Below, one piece after another: positions 40,393 through 48,973 of a stretch of DNA of 64,000 bases (positions within the stretch are counted from its first letter, which is position 1; every line of letters starts with the position of its first letter). The notes beneath the pieces are model-generated. The model was not told the origin of the DNA. It worked only from the letters and a program-made list of their open reading frames with translations, and made no database searches. The stretch comes from an uncultured Collinsella sp. (GTDB lineage Bacteria > Actinomycetota > Coriobacteriia > Coriobacteriales > Coriobacteriaceae), in contig CAUCLI010000004.1 of the NCBI GenBank assembly GCA_958443615.1, positions 1-64,000 on the forward strand, written 5' to 3'. The translations under genes were made by a program, and so were the position numbers.

Positions 40393-41442
40393 ATGCCCAA
40401 CGAGCTCAGCTACGAGGTCAGCCTCGAGCGCAGCAACCAGATCCGCGCGGACCTTCAGCAGCACCCCGAGAAGTACACCATGCTCACGGGCGACCGCCCC
40501 ACCGGGCGCCTGCACCTCGGCCACTACTTCGGCACGCTCAAGAGCCGTGTCGAACTTCAGGAGATGGGCGTCCACACCAACGTGCTCATCGCCGACTACC
40601 AGGTCATCACCGACCGCGACAGCACGGACAACATCCAGGACAACGTCTACAACATGGTCATCGACTACCTGGCCTGCGGCCTGAACCCCGATAAGACGAT
40701 GATCTACACGCACTCCGCGGTCCCCGCGGCGAACCAGCTCATGCTGCCGTTCCTCTCCCTCGTCTCCGAGGCCCTGCTCCAGCGCAACCCCACGGTCAAG
40801 GCCGAGATGGAGGCTTCCGGCCACGAGCTCACGGGCCTGCTCCTCACCTACCCCGTGCATCAGGCCTGCGATATCCTGTTTGCCAAGGGTAACGTGGTTC
40901 CCGTCGGCCGCGACCAGCTGCCCCACATCGAGCTCACCCGCACCATCGCGCGCAAGTTCAACAACCGCTACGGTCGGGTGTTCCCCGAGGTCGACGCCCT
41001 GCTGTCCGACACCCCGCTGCTTCCCGGCCTCGACGGCCGCAAGATGAGCAAGTCCTACGGCAATGCCATCAACATCTCGATGACCGCCGAGGAGACCGCC
41101 CGCCGCATCAAGAAGAGCCAGACCGACGGCGAGCGCATGATCACATTCGATCCGGAGGGCCGTCCCGGCGTATCCGGTCTGCTCTCCACTGCCGCGATCT
41201 GCACCGGTCGCTCCGAGGCCGAGATCGCCGCCGAGATCGGCATGGGCGGCTCCGGCCAGCTCAAGAAGTACGTCACCGAAAGCGTGAACGAGTACTTCGC
41301 CCCCATCCGCGCCCGCCGCGAGGAGCTCGTCCAGGATATGGACTATGTGAAGGACGTCCTGCGCGAGGGCAACCGCCGCGCCAACGAGGTCGCCGAGGCG
41401 ACGCTAGCCGAGGTGCGCGAAGCCATGGGAATGGTGTACTGA
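40393..41442 (+). CDS. trpS: Tryptophanyl-tRNA synthetase
   Basis: A 349-residue class Ic aminoacyl-tRNA synthetase. The HIGH-type motif is HLGH at residues 41-44, within GDRPTGRLHLGHYFG. KMSKS lies near residue 218 in LDGRKMSKSYGNAI. LTYPVHQACDILFAKGNVVPVGRDQLPH is the usual region contacting tryptophan; the first eight residues are the most diagnostic. AAAGGAG precedes the ATG by six bases. A perfect hairpin at 40342-40350/40362-40370 lies in the short leader. The HAD gene begins one base after the stop. Confidence 0.95.
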   Translation: MPNELSYEVSLERSNQIRADLQQHPEKYTMLTGDRPTGRLHLGHYFGTLKSRVELQEMGVHTNVLIADYQVITDRDSTDNIQDNVYNMVIDYLACGLNPDKTMIYTHSAVPAANQLMLPFLSLVSEALLQRNPTVKAEMEASGHELTGLLLTYPVHQACDILFAKGNVVPVGRDQLPHIELTRTIARKFNNRYGRVFPEVDALLSDTPLLPGLDGRKMSKSYGNAINISMTAEETARRIKKSQTDGERMITFDPEGRPGVSGLLSTAAICTGRSEAEIAAEIGMGGSGQLKKYVTESVNEYFAPIRARREELVQDMDYVKDVLREGNRRANEVAEATLAEVREAMGMVY

Positions 41443-41443
41443 C

Positions 41444-42268
41444 ATGTACCGACTTGTCGCCAGCGATATGGACGAGACGTTCCTCGACTCCAACCACGCC
41501 ATACCCGAGGCGAATCTCCGCGCGCTGCGCCGCATGAAGGAGCTCGGCGTCCTGTTCGTCCCCTCGAGCGGACGCTGGTATTCCAGCATCATGGACAACT
41601 TCACCGGCGAGGCGCGCGATCTGCTCGAGGGCAGCTACGTGTTGTCGTACAACGGAGGCTTCATCAACCGCGTGGGCGATCCTGAGCCCCTCACGACCTG
41701 CGGCCTCACGCGCGAGTGCGCAGAGGAGCTCTACGCAAAGGGCCGCGAGCTCGGACTGTGCATGCATATCAACGTCGCAGATGGCCACGTGTTCGTCCCC
41801 GATGCGGATGAGAACGAGCGCGAGTACCTCACCTCCATCTCCGGGGTCACCCACATCTCGAGTGCGGACCATCCGGACCTCTCGTTCCTCGGCGACCGGG
41901 ACATCGTGAAGCTCCTGTATGTGGACTGGGATTTCGACGCGTTGCAGAAGCTCGGTGCCCAGCTCGCGCCCATGGCGGAGCGCCTCGGCGTGGAGATCAC
42001 GTTCTCGTCCAAGCGCTATCTCGAGTTCATGCCCGCGGGCATCGACAAGGGCACGGGCCTCACGCGCCTCGCCGGCATGTTGGGAATTCCGATGTCGGAG
42101 GTGATCGCGGTCGGAGATTCCTCCAATGACCTCGCCATGATCGAGGCAGCTGGCCTCGGCGTGGGAGTCGCGAACGTCACCGACGATGTGCGCCCGCATT
42201 GCGACGTCGTGCTCGAGACCGCTGGAACGGACGGTGCGTTCACCGAACTCGTGGAACGCTTTCTTTGA
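41444..42268 (+). CDS. HAD-superfamily hydrolase, Cof type
   Basis: A 274-residue phosphatase of the Cof/YidA branch (HAD type IIB). Motif I is ASDMDETFLDS (nucleophile Asp near residue 8), motif II contains VPSSGRWYSS, motif III Lys lies in PAGIDKGTGLTRLAG, and motif IV is AVGDSSNDLAMIEAAG. The C2 cap lies between. Such enzymes remove phosphate from sugar phosphates or cofactors; the substrate here is unknown. The start overlaps the trpS end as TGACATG, so the two are translated together. Confidence 0.9.
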   Translation: MYRLVASDMDETFLDSNHAIPEANLRALRRMKELGVLFVPSSGRWYSSIMDNFTGEARDLLEGSYVLSYNGGFINRVGDPEPLTTCGLTRECAEELYAKGRELGLCMHINVADGHVFVPDADENEREYLTSISGVTHISSADHPDLSFLGDRDIVKLLYVDWDFDALQKLGAQLAPMAERLGVEITFSSKRYLEFMPAGIDKGTGLTRLAGMLGIPMSEVIAVGDSSNDLAMIEAAGLGVGVANVTDDVRPHCDVVLETAGTDGAFTELVERFL

Positions 42269-42463
42269 TAACCATCCGGTTCTCACACCAAGACCGTATG
42301 AGTAAGCCTTGGGTAACTTATGGAGAGGATATGACCGGGGGCATCGCCGCATCTGATCCATTTTGGATTTAGCTATAGTTAACTCAACGAAGGCACAGGC
42401 GAAGTTAAGGACCTTCGAACATCATGTTGCGCCCTCCTCCCCTCGCGCAGCATCCTCCTTGAG

Positions 42464-42491
42464 AAAGCACCCCGTACTTACGGGGTGCTTT
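42464..42491 (+). terminator. Rho-independent terminator after trpS-HAD
   Basis: 42464-42476 and 42479-42491 form a perfect 13 bp stem with only two bases between. The plus side ends in CTTT and the other side in AAAG, so it may work in both directions. It lies about 200 bp behind the HAD stop and just before the next promoter-like TACAAT near 42498. Confidence 0.7.
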
Positions 42492-42536
42492 CCTGCATAC
42501 AATGTGTACGATCAATATCTCTACATGGAGGTCGGT

Positions 42537-42869
42537 ATGGACGAGCGAGGCTCCGACGGTTTCTTCACACGCGTCTACGACATGGTGCGCCAAGTGCCCG
42601 AGGGCATGGCCGCCACCTACGGCCAGATAGCCAAACTCGTCGGGGAACCGCGTAAGGCGCGCTATGTGGGATATGCCCTGCACGTCAATCCCGAGCCCGG
42701 CACCATCCCGTGTCATCGAATCGTGTTCGCGGACGGAAGGCTCGCGGACGGCTTCGCGTTTGGCGGCCCAGGTGTCCAACGAGAGCTACTCGAGGCGGAA
42801 GGCGTGGCGTTTCTGCCCGATGGAAGGGTGGACCTGCGCTCATGCCGTTGGCCCGCCGGAGTGGAATAA
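42537..42869 (+). CDS. MGMT-domain alkyltransferase-like protein
   Basis: A 110-residue protein consisting only of the DNA-binding and active-site domain of O6-alkylguanine-DNA alkyltransferases. The alkyl acceptor Cys59 is kept in NPEPGTIPCHRIV, unlike ATL proteins where it is Trp. The helix-turn-helix is seen in MAATYGQIAKLVGEPRKARYVGYAL. It lacks the N-terminal domain of Ogt/Ada, so it is either a minimal repair enzyme or a damage sensor. The ATG at 42537 has GGAGG five bases upstream; longer frames read through the terminator. The LysR gene follows at 11 bp. Confidence 0.88.
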   Translation: MDERGSDGFFTRVYDMVRQVPEGMAATYGQIAKLVGEPRKARYVGYALHVNPEPGTIPCHRIVFADGRLADGFAFGGPGVQRELLEAEGVAFLPDGRVDLRSCRWPAGVE

Positions 42870-42880
42870 CGAGGGACGCC

Positions 42881-43780
42881 ATGAAGCTCCAGCAACTCAG
42901 ATATATCGTCGAAGTCGCCGCATGCGGCAGCGTCACCGAGGCGGCGCGGCGGCTTTTCGTATCGCAACCGAGCGTGACCGCCGCCGTGCGCGATTTGGAA
43001 CGCGAGATGGGCATCACGGTGTTCGACCGGACGAGCAAGGGTATGGTGACCACCACCGAGGGCCAGACGTTCCTCGGCTACGCCCGTCAAGTGCTCGAAC
43101 AGGCGGATTTGCTCGAGGAGCGCTACAAACGCGACACCGAACCCGTGCCCCGCTTCGCTGTCTCCTGCCAGCACTACTCCTTCGCCGTCAACGCGTTCGT
43201 GGACGTGATCCGCGCGTTCGATGCCGCCCGCTACGAGTTCACCCTGCGCGAGGAGCAGACGCACGAGATCATCGAGGACGTCGCCCACATGAAGAGCGAG
43301 CTCGGCGTGATCTACCTCTCCGATGCCAACCGCGATGTGATCGGCCGCATGCTGCGCGCCGAGGAGCTCGAATTCGAGCCCTTGTTCTCGTGCGCCGCGC
43401 ACGTGTTCCTCTCCTCGACGCACCCGCTGGCGCAACGCGCCTCGGTCACGCTCGATGACCTCGCCGACTACCCCTACCTCTCCTACGAGCAGGGGGATTT
43501 CAACTCGTTCTACTTCTCCGAGGAACCGCTGTCCACGCTCGGCCGTTCCAAGAACATCCGCGTGCGCGACCGCGCGACCCTGTTCAACCTGCTCATAGGC
43601 CTCGATGGTTACACGGTGTGCTCGGGTGTGATCTCGCACGAGCTCAACGGCGAGAATATCATCGCCGTTGAGCTCGAGGTCGAGGACCGCATGGAAGTCG
43701 GCATCGTCATGCGGCACGACACCCACCTCTCCCGCTATGGGAAGGCGTTCATCGAGGCCATACGCACGCATATCCCGTGA
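42881..43780 (+). CDS. LysR-family transcriptional regulator
   Basis: A 299-residue LysR regulator. The winged HTH covers residues 1-60 (LQQLRYIVEVAACGSVTEAA, SQPSVTAAVRDLEREMG), and the effector-binding domain begins near residue 90. Its target is unknown. The next gene on the same strand encodes a MetE-like methyltransferase, and a dyad lies between the two, so control of that gene is a reasonable guess. The ATG at 42881 has GAGGGA four bases upstream. Confidence 0.93.
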   Translation: MKLQQLRYIVEVAACGSVTEAARRLFVSQPSVTAAVRDLEREMGITVFDRTSKGMVTTTEGQTFLGYARQVLEQADLLEERYKRDTEPVPRFAVSCQHYSFAVNAFVDVIRAFDAARYEFTLREEQTHEIIEDVAHMKSELGVIYLSDANRDVIGRMLRAEELEFEPLFSCAAHVFLSSTHPLAQRASVTLDDLADYPYLSYEQGDFNSFYFSEEPLSTLGRSKNIRVRDRATLFNLLIGLDGYTVCSGVISHELNGENIIAVELEVEDRMEVGIVMRHDTHLSRYGKAFIEAIRTHIP

Positions 43781-43820
43781 CGCCCCTGGGATCGCAAGCC
43801 TTCGTCACCCAGCCAGCCCC

Positions 43821-43835
43821 ATAGGTTTTTCCTAT
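43821..43835 (+). promoter_or_regulatory. LysR-type operator candidate before the MetE-like gene
   Basis: ATAGGTTTTTCCTAT is a 5-5-5 dyad of the T-N11-A kind that LysR regulators bind. It lies 41 bp behind the lysR stop and 92 bp before the MetE-like start. A/T-rich promoter-like sequence follows to about 43870. Confidence 0.55.
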
Positions 43836-43926
43836 CATAGTTGGATTGTTTTTAGTATTTCCCAATCGGGAGCGCGTCCCGCATACTCCTTTCATCAGAT
43901 ATCGCATCTACCGAAAGGAACCCATC

Positions 43927-45045
43927 ATGGCCGCCATCGCACCCACCCGATTCGACGTCGTCGGCAGCTTCCTGCGCCCGGTGGCGCTCAAGGAGGCCCG
44001 AGCCGCACATGCCGCCGGAGAACTCGACGATATCGGGCTCATCGCCGTCGAGGACGCCTGCATCGCCGAGCTCGTCGCCAAGCAGAAGGCCGCCGGCCTG
44101 CCGCTCATCACCGACGGCGAGTTCCGCCGCTCCTACTGGCACCTCGACTTCATGTGGGGGCTCGGCGGGATCGAGCACGTTGAGCTCGACCACGGCTATT
44201 TCTTCGTAGGCGAGGAGACCACGCACGGCTCGGCCGTCCTCACCGGCAAGATCTCCGGCGAGAACCATCCCTTCGTCGAGCACTTCAAGTTCGTGCAGGC
44301 GCTCGAGGAGCCGGGGCACACTGCCAAGCAGACCATCCCCGCCCCCGCCCAGCTCCTGCTCGAGCTCTACCGTGACGAGGCGGCCGCCGAGCGCACCCAC
44401 AGCTTCTATCCGAACGAAGATGAGCTGCTCGAGGATATCGGCGCGGCGTACCGCACCGTGATCGACGAACTGTACGCCGCGGGCTGCCGCAACCTGCAGC
44501 TCGATGACTGCACCTGGGGCGCGCTCGTGGACGAGGGCTTCCAAGCGGGCATCCGCGCCGCCGGCTCCACGCCCGAGGCCGAGGCCGAGAAGTACCTGCG
44601 CGTGAACAACCTCGCGCTTGAGGGGCGCCCCGCCGACATGGCCGTCACCACGCACGTGTGCCGCGGCAACTATCACTCCACCCACGCCTCGAGCGGCCCG
44701 TACGACCTGGTGGCGCCCATCTTGTTCGCGCGCGAGAGCGTCGACGCCTTCTACCTGGAGTTCGACGATGAGCGCTCCGGAGGTTTCGAGCCGCTCGCGC
44801 ACGTGGCGCCGGGCAAGAAGATCGTCCTCGGCCTGGTGACCACCAAGCGCCCCGAGCTTGAGGACCGCAACACCGTGATCGCACGCATCCACGACGCCGC
44901 GCGCTACGCACCGCTCAAGGACCTCTGCCTTTCCCCGCAGTGCGGCTTTGCCAGCTGCGAGATCGGCAACAAGCTCACCGAGGACGAGCAGTGGGCCAAG
45001 ATCGCGCTCGTGCGCAGCATCGCCGAGGAGGTCTGGGGCGCATAG
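43927..45045 (+). CDS. Short MetE-like cobalamin-independent methyltransferase
   Basis: A 372-residue protein resembling the C-terminal catalytic barrel of MetE (UROD/MetE-like fold), of the YxjG/YxjH-like group. The zinc ligands are recognisable: His243 and Cys245 in TTHVCRGNYH, a Glu near 278 in YLEFDDERSG, and Cys339 in SPQCGFAS. No N-terminal MetE domain is present. The group is thought to methylate homocysteine or a related thiol, with an uncertain methyl donor. The ATG at 43927 has AAAGGA seven bases upstream. It is a single gene with a LysR gene upstream and a palindromic repeat behind it. Confidence 0.9.
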   Translation: MAAIAPTRFDVVGSFLRPVALKEARAAHAAGELDDIGLIAVEDACIAELVAKQKAAGLPLITDGEFRRSYWHLDFMWGLGGIEHVELDHGYFFVGEETTHGSAVLTGKISGENHPFVEHFKFVQALEEPGHTAKQTIPAPAQLLLELYRDEAAAERTHSFYPNEDELLEDIGAAYRTVIDELYAAGCRNLQLDDCTWGALVDEGFQAGIRAAGSTPEAEAEKYLRVNNLALEGRPADMAVTTHVCRGNYHSTHASSGPYDLVAPILFARESVDAFYLEFDDERSGGFEPLAHVAPGKKIVLGLVTTKRPELEDRNTVIARIHDAARYAPLKDLCLSPQCGFASCEIGNKLTEDEQWAKIALVRSIAEEVWGA

Positions 45046-45158
45046 CGCCGCTTCTCAAAAAGGGGCGGCACTTTCTGAAGTCCGCGGGACTCGTGGCTGC
45101 CCGTCTTTGCATGCACGAGAGATGCCGGGCACGCGGGCGTCGCGCCGGCCATTGACCG

Positions 45159-45189
45159 CCTCAATTTGGTGCCTGTCCCCAAATTGAGG
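45159..45189. repeat. Short palindromic repeat, family B, copy 1
   Basis: CCTCAATTT at 45159-45167 and AAATTGAGG at 45181-45189 are perfect 9 bp arms around GGTGCCTGTCCCC. It lies between the convergent MetE-like gene and the desulfoferrodoxin-like remnant, 13 bp from the latter's stop. Relatives are at 46636-46698 and 52248-52278. Confidence 0.85.
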
Positions 45190-45201
45190 CAGGCGGACGC
45201 A

Positions 45202-45638
45202 TTAGAAAGGCAGCCGCGATGTATGAGCGCGCTCGACACGCGGGGCCTTCATCCGGAACAGCCCGTGACGGTTGCAGCACAGATAGACCACACTGCTGCC
45301 ATGCATGGCGAAGCGCGCCTCGGCGGCCTGCTCGGGATAGAGCTTCTTCAGCCGAATCGTATCCGGTGTCACATAAGCGATGAAGCTCACGAAATGAGTC
45401 CTGGTCATGGGGTGGTCGGGCGTCACGCACCAATCGGCATCGACGCGCTCGATCCTGAAGGCGTGCCCGGCATCCCCGGAGGCGTCCTCCGCCTCTTGCA
45501 GCAGCAGCGTGACGCCGCAGCATGAAAAGGACCCCTCGCCCATCGCGTGCACGACGTTGCCGCATATGGGGCGCATATGGGGCGCACGTAGAACTTCGAA
45601 CGAAGCATGTTGCCCGCGCGGTTGGCGTATTTCGCCAT
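45202..45638 (-). pseudogene. Desulfoferrodoxin-like gene broken by an 11 bp duplication
   Basis: Two minus-strand frames join into one desulfoferrodoxin/superoxide-reductase-like protein. Starting at ATG 45638, the first frame reads to KFYVRPIC. After that the frame ending at 45202 continues with GNVVHAMGEGSFSCCGVTLL. The break is an 11 bp tandem duplication, GCGCCCCATAT twice on the minus strand, near 45561-45582. In addition the first Cys of the expected YxCxxCGN rubredoxin-like site reads Arg (CGC). The iron-site residues are kept: HPMTRTHF and CCNRHGLF. The start codon overlaps the luxR stop as TGATG, so it was translated with that gene. Confidence 0.82.
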
Positions 45639-46519
45639 CAACCCTCGCGCGCCCGCCACCAGGCGACAGCGAGCTGAGTGCGATTCGCGTAGCCTGTCTT
45701 TTGGAGCACCGAGCTGATGCGGTTACGGACCGTACCTTCGCTTAAGAACGCCGCAGCAGCGACCTCATGGTTGTCAAGCCCCTCGGCGATGAGGGCGACT
45801 ACCTCGTATTCACGTTCAGTGAGCTGGGGGAAGGCTGCTCGGCAGCGTTCATCGGGTAAAGAGGTGGCAGGATGCAGATGCCCGATTGAACCTACCGGCA
45901 CGGCATCCAAAGCGGAACTTTCGGCAAAGCAGGCAGCAACCTCATTGTCCAGGCAGCCTGAATCAGCACGGCCACTTGCCAAGAAGTCTCCCGCCGCAAC
46001 CAGCTCGCGCTCGCGATACTCATCCCACGCCCGATGACGCAGGTCGCGCTGGGCGAGCAATGCGCTCGTACGCACGGAGACGAGAGCGGCAAGGGCGCAC
46101 AGCGCCGCACTGAGCACGATGATCCCCGCGGGCACATGATGCACCGCGGCGGCACAGGCAAACGGAATGGGCACCGCTAGAGGTGCCGCGCGCCAAGGCA
46201 AAGGATCCCGGATGAAACGGCACAGCTCGTAGACGACCGCGGGCATGAGAAACAGCCCCTCGGGCATGACCGCAGAGAGCGCACAAAAGAGCACGGGGGC
46301 CAGCAAGCGCCACCTGCTCCTCGCCCATTCACATCCCAACACCGCGATGACCGCAACCAGCAAGCAAGCGACCGCCGGGACAGAGTCCGCAATGTCTCCA
46401 AATGACAGCGGCACACCAGCACCGGCAGAGCCCACGACCCCGGCGTCGAGCGTCGAATGCACAACGAACGACACCGCGCATGCAGCGAAAACAACCAGTA
46501 TGTCGACGATTCGTTTCAT
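45638..46519 (-). CDS. Membrane-bound LuxR-type regulator, kinase/regulator hybrid
   Basis: A 293-residue protein with about six membrane helices (residues 5-155) and a C-terminal LuxR/FixJ HTH (about 233-285: LTEREYEVVALIAEGLDNHEVAAAAFLSEGTVRNRI, of which the LTERE start and GTVRNRI helix are diagnostic). No receiver domain or kinase domain lies between. The segment AQRDLRHRAWDEYRERELV after the last helix looks like the start of a histidine-kinase signalling helix. It therefore reads as a kinase N-terminus joined to a response-regulator C-terminus. It is divergent to an ABC-2 exporter and probably controls it. The ATG at 46519 has GGGAA upstream. Confidence 0.85.
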   Translation of the reverse strand: MKRIVDILVVFAACAVSFVVHSTLDAGVVGSAGAGVPLSFGDIADSVPAVACLLVAVIAVLGCEWARSRWRLLAPVLFCALSAVMPEGLFLMPAVVYELCRFIRDPLPWRAAPLAVPIPFACAAAVHHVPAGIIVLSAALCALAALVSVRTSALLAQRDLRHRAWDEYRERELVAAGDFLASGRADSGCLDNEVAACFAESSALDAVPVGSIGHLHPATSLPDERCRAAFPQLTEREYEVVALIAEGLDNHEVAAAAFLSEGTVRNRISSVLQKTGYANRTQLAVAWWRAREG

Positions 46520-46566
46520 GGTTTCCCATGGTAGCAAAAGCGAGTTACGGCAGGTAAAACCAAGTC

Positions 46567-46580
46567 GTGACAAATGTCAC
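46567..46580. promoter_or_regulatory. Palindromic operator candidate in the luxR/ABC divergent region
   Basis: GTGACAAATGTCAC is a perfect palindrome with 6 bp arms around AA, 48 bp upstream of the luxR start and about 130 bp from the exporter gene. Palindromes of this length fit a LuxR-type dimer. Confidence 0.5.
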
Positions 46581-46635
46581 TACCGTCATTTCCGTCCGTC
46601 AAGCACCATGTTTGCAGCAAGCACGGAATCGAAAA

Positions 46636-46698
46636 CCTCAGCTTGGGGACTGTCCCTAAATTGAGGTGAGCTTGGGGACTGTCCCTAAATTGAGGTGG
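46636..46698. repeat. Palindromic repeat family B, tandem copies 2 and 3
   Basis: 46641-46669 and 46670-46698 are two 29 bp units that differ only in the last base. Each contains CTTGGGGACTGTCCCTAAA and ends TTGAGGTG. CCTCA at 46636 pairs with the first TTGAGG arm. The array ends directly before the GGAGGAGG ribosome site of the ABC gene and so lies in its 5' leader. Confidence 0.9.
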
Positions 46699-46711
46699 AA
46701 TGGAGGAGGCA

Positions 46712-47695
46712 ATGGACGTCATCGCCGTCGACGGGCTCGTCAAACGCTACGACGAGCTGCTCGCGCTCGATCACTTCGACCTGCACGTCGCCGCGGGCGA
46801 GATCTTCGGACTGCTGGGACCCAACGGATCGGGCAAAACCACGAGCATCAACTGCATGCTCAGCCTGCTCGCCTACGACCGGGGCAGCATTCGGCTGTTC
46901 GGCGAGCCGATGGCACCCACCCGCTACGACCTCAAACGCCGCATCCGCATCGTGCCGCAACAGGTGGCCGTCTTCGATGAGCTCACCGTACGGGAAAACA
47001 TCGACTACTTCTGCTCGCTCTACGTAAGCGAACGAGCACGCAGGCGCGCGCTGGTCGAAGAGGCCATCGAGTTCGTGGAGCTCGAGGAATTCGCGCGTTT
47101 CCGCCCCGGCAAGCTGTCGGGCGGCCTGCTGCGCCGTCTCAACATCGCCTGCGGCATTGCGCACAAACCCGAGCTGATCTTCTTCGACGAACCCACCGTG
47201 GCAGTCGACCCGCAGAGCCGCAACGCCATTCTCGTCGGCATCCAACGCCTGCGCGCCGAGGGGGCGACCGTGGTGTACACGAGCCACTACATGGAAGAAG
47301 TCGAACAGATCTGCGATCGCGTGATGATCATGGACCACGGGCGCGCTCTTGCACAGGGCACCTGCGACGAGCTCAAGCGATCTATTCGCACGGGAGAGCG
47401 CATCGCGGTGGAATTGGAAGAGACGAAGAACCCGCACGGGGCCGCAGACGAAGCGAGGACTTGCGCCGCGCTTCCAGAGCGTGAGCTTGATCGTCTACGA
47501 GCCTTGCCCCACGTGATCGACGTCGCGCTCGACGGCAACCTGCTCACTATCTCGTGCGAGGCGAGCGAGCACAACCTCACCGACGCGCTCGCAGCGCTAC
47601 GCGCGGGCAAGGCGAGGCTGGGCCGCATCACGTGCGCCCCGCCCACCCTGAACGACGTGTTCCTCGAGATCACCGGACGCGAGCTGCGCGACTAG
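46712..47695 (+). CDS. ABC-2 exporter ATPase
   Basis: A 327-residue ATPase of the drug/lipid-exporter (CcmA/DrrA-like) type. Walker A is GPNGSGKTT near residue 36, the Q-loop Gln lies in IVPQQVAVFDELTVRENID, the signature is LSGGLLRRLNIA, and Walker B is LIFFDEPTVAVDP. The switch His is in YTSHYMEEVEQICD. The C-terminal 80 residues are the usual accessory domain of this type. The ATG at 46712 follows a near-perfect GGAGGAGG site. The operon continues with two permease genes, a set resembling the linearmycin-type LnrLMN exporters controlled by LuxR-type regulators. Confidence 0.93.
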   Translation: MDVIAVDGLVKRYDELLALDHFDLHVAAGEIFGLLGPNGSGKTTSINCMLSLLAYDRGSIRLFGEPMAPTRYDLKRRIRIVPQQVAVFDELTVRENIDYFCSLYVSERARRRALVEEAIEFVELEEFARFRPGKLSGGLLRRLNIACGIAHKPELIFFDEPTVAVDPQSRNAILVGIQRLRAEGATVVYTSHYMEEVEQICDRVMIMDHGRALAQGTCDELKRSIRTGERIAVELEETKNPHGAADEARTCAALPERELDRLRALPHVIDVALDGNLLTISCEASEHNLTDALAALRAGKARLGRITCAPPTLNDVFLEITGRELRD

Positions 47696-47704
47696 GGGGC
47701 AGAT

Positions 47705-48973
47705 ATGTGGACTACCTTCAAAACGACGATACGCAGGCTCTTGCTCACGCCGAGCGCCGTCGTATGGACGCTCATCTTTCCCATCATCCTCGCCACGGTC
47801 TTCAACTTCATCTTCGAGCCCATGCGCGCGAAGACCTCCATTGAGGCGATCGATGTGTCGGTGGTGGCTGACGACTCCTGGAACGCGTCGCCGTTCTCGG
47901 CCGTGGTCGAAACCCTGGCGGAGGCCGATGAGCCCCTGATCGCGCTGCATGCCGTCGCAAGCGAGCAGGAGGCGCGCGATCTGCTTGAACAAGGTGAGGT
48001 CGAAGGCGCGTACCTGGTCGAAAAAACCGGTTCTGCCAATGAGGACGCCCCCAAAGAGGGTGAAGGGGCCGACGCATCCACCGTAGTCGCAGCAGAAACC
48101 GCGGCCATGCTCGTCCCCCGCGTGATCCTCTCCCCCGCCGGCAATGGAGCGAGCAGCGACTCATCCCACGATATCAACCGCTCGATCATCGAGTCCATCG
48201 CAACGAGCTATCTCCAAAGCGAGGCACTCATCGAGCAGATTGCAGCAAGCAGCCCCGCGGCACTCGCAGATGTCGACGCAATTGAGCAGGCACTCTCGCT
48301 CGACGTCCCCGTGCGCGAGGTCTCCCTTACGCACGCCCAGCCGGACGCCATGGTGACCTACTACTACGCCCTGCTCGGCATGGCCTCGATGTTTGCCGCC
48401 CAGCTCGCCGAGGAGCACGTGTGGCGCCTGCAGCCCATGGCATCCGCAGAGGGCGCCCGTCGGGCCGTATCCGGCACGAGCCGCATGCGACTGCTCATTC
48501 CCACCGTGGGCGCATGTTGGGCGGTTTCAAGCGCGTTTCTCGCCATCGCGTTCGGCTACATCTGCCTTACCGCGCATATCGACTTCGGCGGGCGTGAGGC
48601 GCTCTGCCTTGCAGGGATCACAGCGGCCAGCTTGCTCTCCTGCGGTATCGGCGCCGTGGTGGGGGCGCTTCCCGGCAGGCTCGAGAAAGATTCGCGCAGC
48701 GGCCTGCTCACGGCGGTGACATGCCTGCTGTCGCTCTTCGCCGGCCTCTACGGCGCGCCCGCCATGGAGCTCGCCGATGCCGTTGCCCGCGCGTTTCCCG
48801 CGGCGGCTTGGCTCAACCAGGTCTGCCTGATCCGAGACATGTTCTACGGCGTCTATTACTACGACACGCTCGTCCCGTTCGCACTCCGTCTCCTTGCCTG
48901 CTTTGGCATCGGCGCTGCGTTGCTGGCAGTTGCGACGGGGCTCTCGAGGAGGTCCGCGCATGAATATCGCTAA
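47705..48973 (+). CDS. ABC-2 type permease, first subunit
   Basis: A 422-residue permease with the ABC-2 layout: one N-terminal helix (TPSAVVWTLIFPIILATVFNFIF), a large extracytoplasmic domain (about 45-215), then five helices ending at LACFGIGAALLAVATGL. The extracytoplasmic domain is acidic and Ala-rich and has no recognised fold. The RBS is AGGGGG before ATG 47705, 10 bp after the ATPase gene. The next permease gene overlaps its end by 14 bp. Substrate unknown; a hydrophobic peptide or drug is possible. Confidence 0.88.
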   Translation: MWTTFKTTIRRLLLTPSAVVWTLIFPIILATVFNFIFEPMRAKTSIEAIDVSVVADDSWNASPFSAVVETLAEADEPLIALHAVASEQEARDLLEQGEVEGAYLVEKTGSANEDAPKEGEGADASTVVAAETAAMLVPRVILSPAGNGASSDSSHDINRSIIESIATSYLQSEALIEQIAASSPAALADVDAIEQALSLDVPVREVSLTHAQPDAMVTYYYALLGMASMFAAQLAEEHVWRLQPMASAEGARRAVSGTSRMRLLIPTVGACWAVSSAFLAIAFGYICLTAHIDFGGREALCLAGITAASLLSCGIGAVVGALPGRLEKDSRSGLLTAVTCLLSLFAGLYGAPAMELADAVARAFPAAAWLNQVCLIRDMFYGVYYYDTLVPFALRLLACFGIGAALLAVATGLSRRSAHEYR

